From Delftia acidovorans (GTDB lineage: Bacteria; Pseudomonadota; Gammaproteobacteria; Burkholderiales; Burkholderiaceae_C), in assembly GCA_031286585.1 (NCBI GenBank), contig JAITUC010000005.1, positions 1-64,000 of the forward strand: DNA of 64,000 nt. Reading direction: 5' to 3'. Both the position numbers and the translations under genes were made by a program. Below, piece by piece: positions 60,829 through 64,000 of the stretch. Position 1 is the stretch's first letter; each line of letters starts with the position of its first letter. Under the pieces are notes generated by a model. That model saw only the letters and a list, made by a program, of their open reading frames with translations. It was not told the origin of the DNA and ran no database searches.

Positions 60829-63231
60829 TCAATTGCGGACAGGCTTGCCGGTGTTCAGCATTCCAAGAATGCGTTCATGCGTCTTGGGATGGCCGATCAG
60901 GTGGCAGAACGCCTTGCGTTCGAGCTTCATCAGATAGGCCTCGTCCACCAGGGTGCCCGCATCCACATCGCCGCCGCAGACCACGTTGGCGATCAGGCTG
61001 GCCACATGCTGGTCGAACTCGCTGATGAAGCCGCCGTCACGCATGTTGACCAGCGAGCCCTTGATGGTGGCGACGCCGCTGCGTCCCGCCACGGGGAAGC
61101 TGCGCGGCAGCGGCGCGCGCCAGCCGCCTGCGGCCATGGCCTTGGCCTCGTTGATGGCGACGAACAGCAGCTCGTCCTTGTGCGGCACGATGAGGTCGCT
61201 GTCCAGCAGGTAGCCCAGCTTGCGCGATTCGATGGCGCTGGTGCCCACCTTGGCCATGGCGGCGGCCGTGAAGCCTTCGGTCAGGAAGGGCAGCAGGTCC
61301 TTGCCCGTGCTGGTGGCGGCGTTCTCTGCCGCGCGGCGCGCGATATAGGTCAGGCCGCCCGCGCCGGGCACCAGGCCCACGCCGACTTCCACCAGGCCGA
61401 TGTAGCTTTCCATATGCGCCACGCGGCGCGCGCTGTAGACGGCCAGCTCGCAGCCGCCGCCCAGCGCCATGCCATGGATGGCCGCAACCACAGGCACCTG
61501 GGCGTAGCGGATGCGCAGCATCAGGTTTTGCAGCTCCTGCTCCACGCTTTCGATGGCGTCGGCGCCGCCGATCACGAAAGCCGGCATGGTGGCCTCCAGG
61601 TCGGCGCCCACGCTGAACGGCGCATCGCCCGACCAGATGACCATGCCCTGGAAGTCGGTCTCGGCCACGTCCACGGCTTCCATCAGCGCTTCCATGACTT
61701 CGGGGCTGATGGCGTGCATCTTGTTCTTGATGCTGGCGATCAGGATCTGGCCGTCCAGCGTCCAGGTGCGCAGTGCCCTGGATTCGGCGATCGTGGTGCC
61801 GGCCGTCTTCCAGTCGGGCAGGCTGTCTTCGCCCAGCAGCTTTTCGGGGAAGATCTGGCGTTCGTAGACGGGCAGCACGCGGCGGGGCACGAACTGGCCC
61901 TTGGCAGGGCTCCACGAGCCCTGCGCCGTGTGCACGCCGCCGGCCTCGGCCACCGGGCCTTCGAAGACCCACTTGGGCAGAGGTGCCTTGCTCAATGCCT
62001 TGCCGGCATCGATGTCCTCCTGGACCATCTTCGCCACTTCCAGCCAGCCGGCTTCCTGCCACAGCTCGAACGGGCCCTGCTTCATGCCGAAGCCCCAGCG
62101 CATGGCCTGGTCCACATCACGTGCCGACTCGGCAATGCTCTCCAGATGGATGGCCGCGTAGTGGAAGCTGTTGCGCAGGATGGCCCACAGGAAGCGGCCC
62201 TGCGCGCCCTCGGCATTGCGCAGCAGCTTCAGGCGCTCGGCAGCGGGCTTCTTGAGCATGCGGCCATAGACCTCGTCGGCCTTGCCGCCTGCGGGCACGT
62301 AGTCCTCGCTGTCCAGTTCGAACTGCAGGATGTCGCGGCCAACCTTCTTGTAGAAGCCCTTCTTCGCCTTCTGGCCCAGGTTGCCCAGCTCGATCAGCTT
62401 GGCCAGCACGGGCGGCGTGCCGAAGCTGCCGTAGAAAGGATCGGTCTCGGCGCTGAGGTTGTCCTGCAGCGTCTTGATCACATGGGCCATGGTGTCCAGG
62501 CCCACCACGTCGGCCGTGCGGAAGGTGCCACTGGATGCGCGGCCCAACTTCTTGCCGGTGAGGTCATCGACCACGTCGAAGGTCAGGCCGAAGTTCTCGA
62601 CCTCCTTCATCGTGGCCAGCATGCCGGCGATGCCGATGCGGTTGGCGATGAAGTTGGGCGTGTCCTTGGCGCGCACCACGCCCTTGCCCAGGCCGCTGGT
62701 GACGAAGGCTTCCAGTTGGTCCAGCACCACGGGCTGCGTGGTCGGCGTGGCGATCAGCTCCACCAGCGGCATGTAGCGCGGCGGGTTGAAGAAGTGGATG
62801 CCGCAAAAGCGCGGCTTGATCGCGTCGGGCAGCGCCTCGGACAGCTTGGTGATGGACAGGCCCGAGGTGTTGGACGCCACGATGGCGTGCTTGGCCACAT
62901 GGGGCGCGATCCTGGTGTACAGGTCGAGCTTCCAGTCCATGCGCTCGGCAATGGCCTCGATGATCAGGTCGCAGCCCTTGAGCAGCTTGAGGTGCTCCTC
63001 GTAGTTGGCGGGCTGGATCAGGTCCGCGTCCTCGGCCACGCCGATGGGCGACGGCCTGAGCTTCTTGAGGTTGGCGATGGCGCGCTCGGCAATGCCGCTT
63101 TTCGGACCTTCCTTGGCAGGCAGGTCGAACAGCACCACGGGCACCTTGACATTGACCAGATGGGCCGCGATCTGCGCCCCCATCACGCCAGCGCCGAGCA
63201 CGGCGACTTTCTTCACATTGAATCGGGACAT
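60829..63231 (-). CDS. fadB: Multifunctional fatty-acid oxidation protein (dehydrogenase half first)
   Basis: An 800-residue fusion. NAD-binding 3-hydroxyacyl-CoA dehydrogenase domains come first (VAVLGAGVMGAQIAAHLVNVKVPVVLFDL; FCGIHFFNPPRYMPLVELI; NFIANRIGIAGM), then from about residue 480 a crotonase domain (FSVGADLEATMP; HGMALGGGCELAVYSARRVAH; VEVGVGLVPGAGGLT). This order is reversed relative to the E. coli FadB and to the gene at 9169. It hydrates and oxidises fatty enoyl-CoA. A perfect 12-base hairpin lies 20 bases before its start. Confidence 0.94.
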   Translation of the reverse strand: MSRFNVKKVAVLGAGVMGAQIAAHLVNVKVPVVLFDLPAKEGPKSGIAERAIANLKKLRPSPIGVAEDADLIQPANYEEHLKLLKGCDLIIEAIAERMDWKLDLYTRIAPHVAKHAIVASNTSGLSITKLSEALPDAIKPRFCGIHFFNPPRYMPLVELIATPTTQPVVLDQLEAFVTSGLGKGVVRAKDTPNFIANRIGIAGMLATMKEVENFGLTFDVVDDLTGKKLGRASSGTFRTADVVGLDTMAHVIKTLQDNLSAETDPFYGSFGTPPVLAKLIELGNLGQKAKKGFYKKVGRDILQFELDSEDYVPAGGKADEVYGRMLKKPAAERLKLLRNAEGAQGRFLWAILRNSFHYAAIHLESIAESARDVDQAMRWGFGMKQGPFELWQEAGWLEVAKMVQEDIDAGKALSKAPLPKWVFEGPVAEAGGVHTAQGSWSPAKGQFVPRRVLPVYERQIFPEKLLGEDSLPDWKTAGTTIAESRALRTWTLDGQILIASIKNKMHAISPEVMEALMEAVDVAETDFQGMVIWSGDAPFSVGADLEATMPAFVIGGADAIESVEQELQNLMLRIRYAQVPVVAAIHGMALGGGCELAVYSARRVAHMESYIGLVEVGVGLVPGAGGLTYIARRAAENAATSTGKDLLPFLTEGFTAAAMAKVGTSAIESRKLGYLLDSDLIVPHKDELLFVAINEAKAMAAGGWRAPLPRSFPVAGRSGVATIKGSLVNMRDGGFISEFDQHVASLIANVVCGGDVDAGTLVDEAYLMKLERKAFCHLIGHPKTHERILGMLNTGKPVRN

Positions 63232-63250
63232 AAATGTTCCACAGGTGGGA

Positions 63251-63277
63251 GGCAGGCGGCCGCTGCGGCCGCCTGCC
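63251..63277 (-). other. Perfect 12-base hairpin in the fadB leader
   Basis: GGCAGGCGGCCG-CTG-CGGCCGCCTGCC, without a T run. It is 8 bases after the DUF2147 stop and 20 bases before the fadB start. It may stabilise RNA or limit read-through. Confidence 0.75.
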
Positions 63278-63285
63278 GGAATGGT

Positions 63286-63726
63286 TTACTGCACGCGCAC
63301 CCAGGTCTGGGTGCGGCCGAAGGGGCCGATGGAGCCGCGCACCTCAAGCTTGGCGCCGCCCTCGATGGGCGTCAGGCGCAGCGTGTAGGTCTTGCCGTTT
63401 TCGGGGTCGAGGATCTTGCCGCCTTCCCAGACGTCCTTGCCCTCGGCCTTCTTGGCGCCGCGGATGATCTCCAGCCCCTTGAGCGGCTGGCCCTTGCGGT
63501 CGTCCGAGCATTCGGTGCAGGTGGCGGCCGGATCGGCGCCCTTGCGCAGGATCTGCTCGATGCGGCCCGTGACCACGCCGTCGTTCTCGGCCACGCGGAT
63601 CTCGGACTTGGCCTCGCCGCTCTTGTCGTCCACGCTCTTCCACAGGCCCACGGGCGTCATCTGCGCCTGCGCTGCGGCGGCCGCAAGGCCCAGGACCATT
63701 GCTGCCAGTGCTTGGTATGCCTTCAT
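63286..63726 (-). CDS. DUF2147 periplasmic protein
   Basis: A 146-residue secreted protein with a Sec signal (MKAYQALAAMVLGLAAAAAQAQ). DUF2147 core: MTPVGLWKSVDDKSGEAKSEIRVAENDGVVTGRIEQIL ... LKGLEIIRGAKKAEGKDVWEGGKILDPENGKTYTLRLTPIEGGAKLEVRGSIGPFGRTQTWVRV. A CTEC pair could form a disulfide. Function unknown; members bind small hydrophobic molecules by fold resemblance. Often found next to fadB in betaproteobacteria. Confidence 0.9.
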   Translation of the reverse strand: MKAYQALAAMVLGLAAAAAQAQMTPVGLWKSVDDKSGEAKSEIRVAENDGVVTGRIEQILRKGADPAATCTECSDDRKGQPLKGLEIIRGAKKAEGKDVWEGGKILDPENGKTYTLRLTPIEGGAKLEVRGSIGPFGRTQTWVRVQ

Positions 63727-63806
63727 TTCAAACCCCTTTCGCCTAGAAAGGTGCGCAGGCCACGCTGATGCGCACAGCCCGCGCTCCCATGTTGGAGTGA
63801 AGCCGT

Positions 63807-64000
63807 TCAGGCCAGCGCTGCGTCCGTGTCCATCAGCGACTTGCTGCCAGCACGGGCCGTGCGCATCAGCGTGGCGGTCTCGGGGAACAGCTTGGCGAAG
63901 TAGAAGCGAGCGGTCTGCAGCTTGGCCTGGTAGAACGGGTCGGTGTTGCCCTTCGCGATTTCGCGCAGCGCCACCTGGGCCATGCGGGCGAAGAAGTAGC
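63807..64000 (-). CDS. Acyl-CoA dehydrogenase (C-terminal end)
   Basis: The last 64 codons of a protein that runs off the right edge, ending YFFARMAQVALREIAKGN, then TDPFYQAKLQTARFYFAKLFPETATLMRTARAGSKSLMDTDAALA. This matches the extra C-terminal domain found in large bacterial acyl-CoA dehydrogenases next to fadB. It supports the view that this is the front of a fatty-acid beta-oxidation operon, with DUF2147, fadB and fadA following. Confidence 0.8.
   Translation of the reverse strand, partial: YFFARMAQVALREIAKGNTDPFYQAKLQTARFYFAKLFPETATLMRTARAGSKSLMDTDAALA

Noticed and set aside
60877..63768. Very long open frame on the plus strand opposite fadB
   Set aside because: Mirror of the GC-rich codon pattern of fadB; no recognisable domain.
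1..64000. CRISPR array, tRNA, rRNA, insertion sequence, prophage or integrase
   Set aside because: Looked for regular direct repeats, tRNA-like cloverleaf landmarks and transposase or integrase motifs; none seen by eye. A tRNA or covariance search would settle it.

Overview
This is a GC-rich stretch of a betaproteobacterial chromosome, most likely from the Comamonadaceae (Delftia, Comamonas or Acidovorax-like). The evidence is the codon style, six Bug-type solute-binding proteins, an Omp32-like porin, an AAHS-type aromatic acid permease with Rieske demethylases, and two copies of a palindromic intergenic repeat of a type I recall from that family. No rRNA, tRNA, CRISPR array, insertion sequence or prophage was seen. 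The content is mainly transport and CoA-dependent catabolism of organic acids, with a few housekeeping genes.

Region by region. (1) 1-11286, minus strand: a beta-oxidation operon resembling the pimeloyl-CoA (pim) pathway. It has a bifunctional hydratase/dehydrogenase, a thiolase, large and small acyl-CoA dehydrogenase subunits, an isomerase-like crotonase, a family III CoA-transferase, two Bug receptors, a nitronate monooxygenase-like flavoprotein and the start of etfB. A LysR gene diverges at 11569. (2) 12488-18318, minus: a small lipoprotein, a Phd/PIN toxin-antitoxin pair, htpX, and a Crp/Fnr - pyrC - NYN/LOTUS - DUF3025 run. (3) 18472-27711, plus: a porin, an NDP-forming acyl-CoA synthetase, a Bug receptor, two DUF1254/DUF1214 proteins, a metallo-beta-lactamase-fold protein with a degenerate metal motif, and another Bug receptor. 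This is the least understood and most interesting operon. (4) 27737-31208, minus: a tandem duplicate of Bug receptors and an M20 peptidase, with a divergent RpiR regulator. (5) 32286-35486, minus: gltIJKL glutamate/aspartate ABC transporter behind a near-perfect sigma-54 promoter. (6) 35930-41758: LysR, a TRAP transporter (dctQ, dctM, dctP), TetR and two tiny membrane proteins.

(7) 41775-49085, minus: an aromatic O-demethylation-type cluster with a 2-hydroxyacid dehydrogenase, a VanB-type reductase, two Rieske oxygenases, an AAHS permease, a MarR and a GntR regulator. It has clear candidate operators. (8) 49289-56397: S9 peptidase, Atm1-type ABC exporter, YciA-like thioesterase, bactofilin, MarR and MATE efflux pump. 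(9) 56438-64000, minus: a fatty-acid beta-oxidation block (acyl-CoA dehydrogenase end, DUF2147, fadB with the dehydrogenase half first, fadA, alpha/beta hydrolase, two thioesterases, enoyl-CoA hydratase).

The parts fit a common plan. Porin and periplasmic binding proteins or permeases take up carboxylates. CoA-transferase or CoA-ligase activates them, and acyl-CoA dehydrogenase, hydratase, dehydrogenase and thiolase degrade them, with ETF taking the electrons. Substrates of most modules cannot be read from sequence alone.
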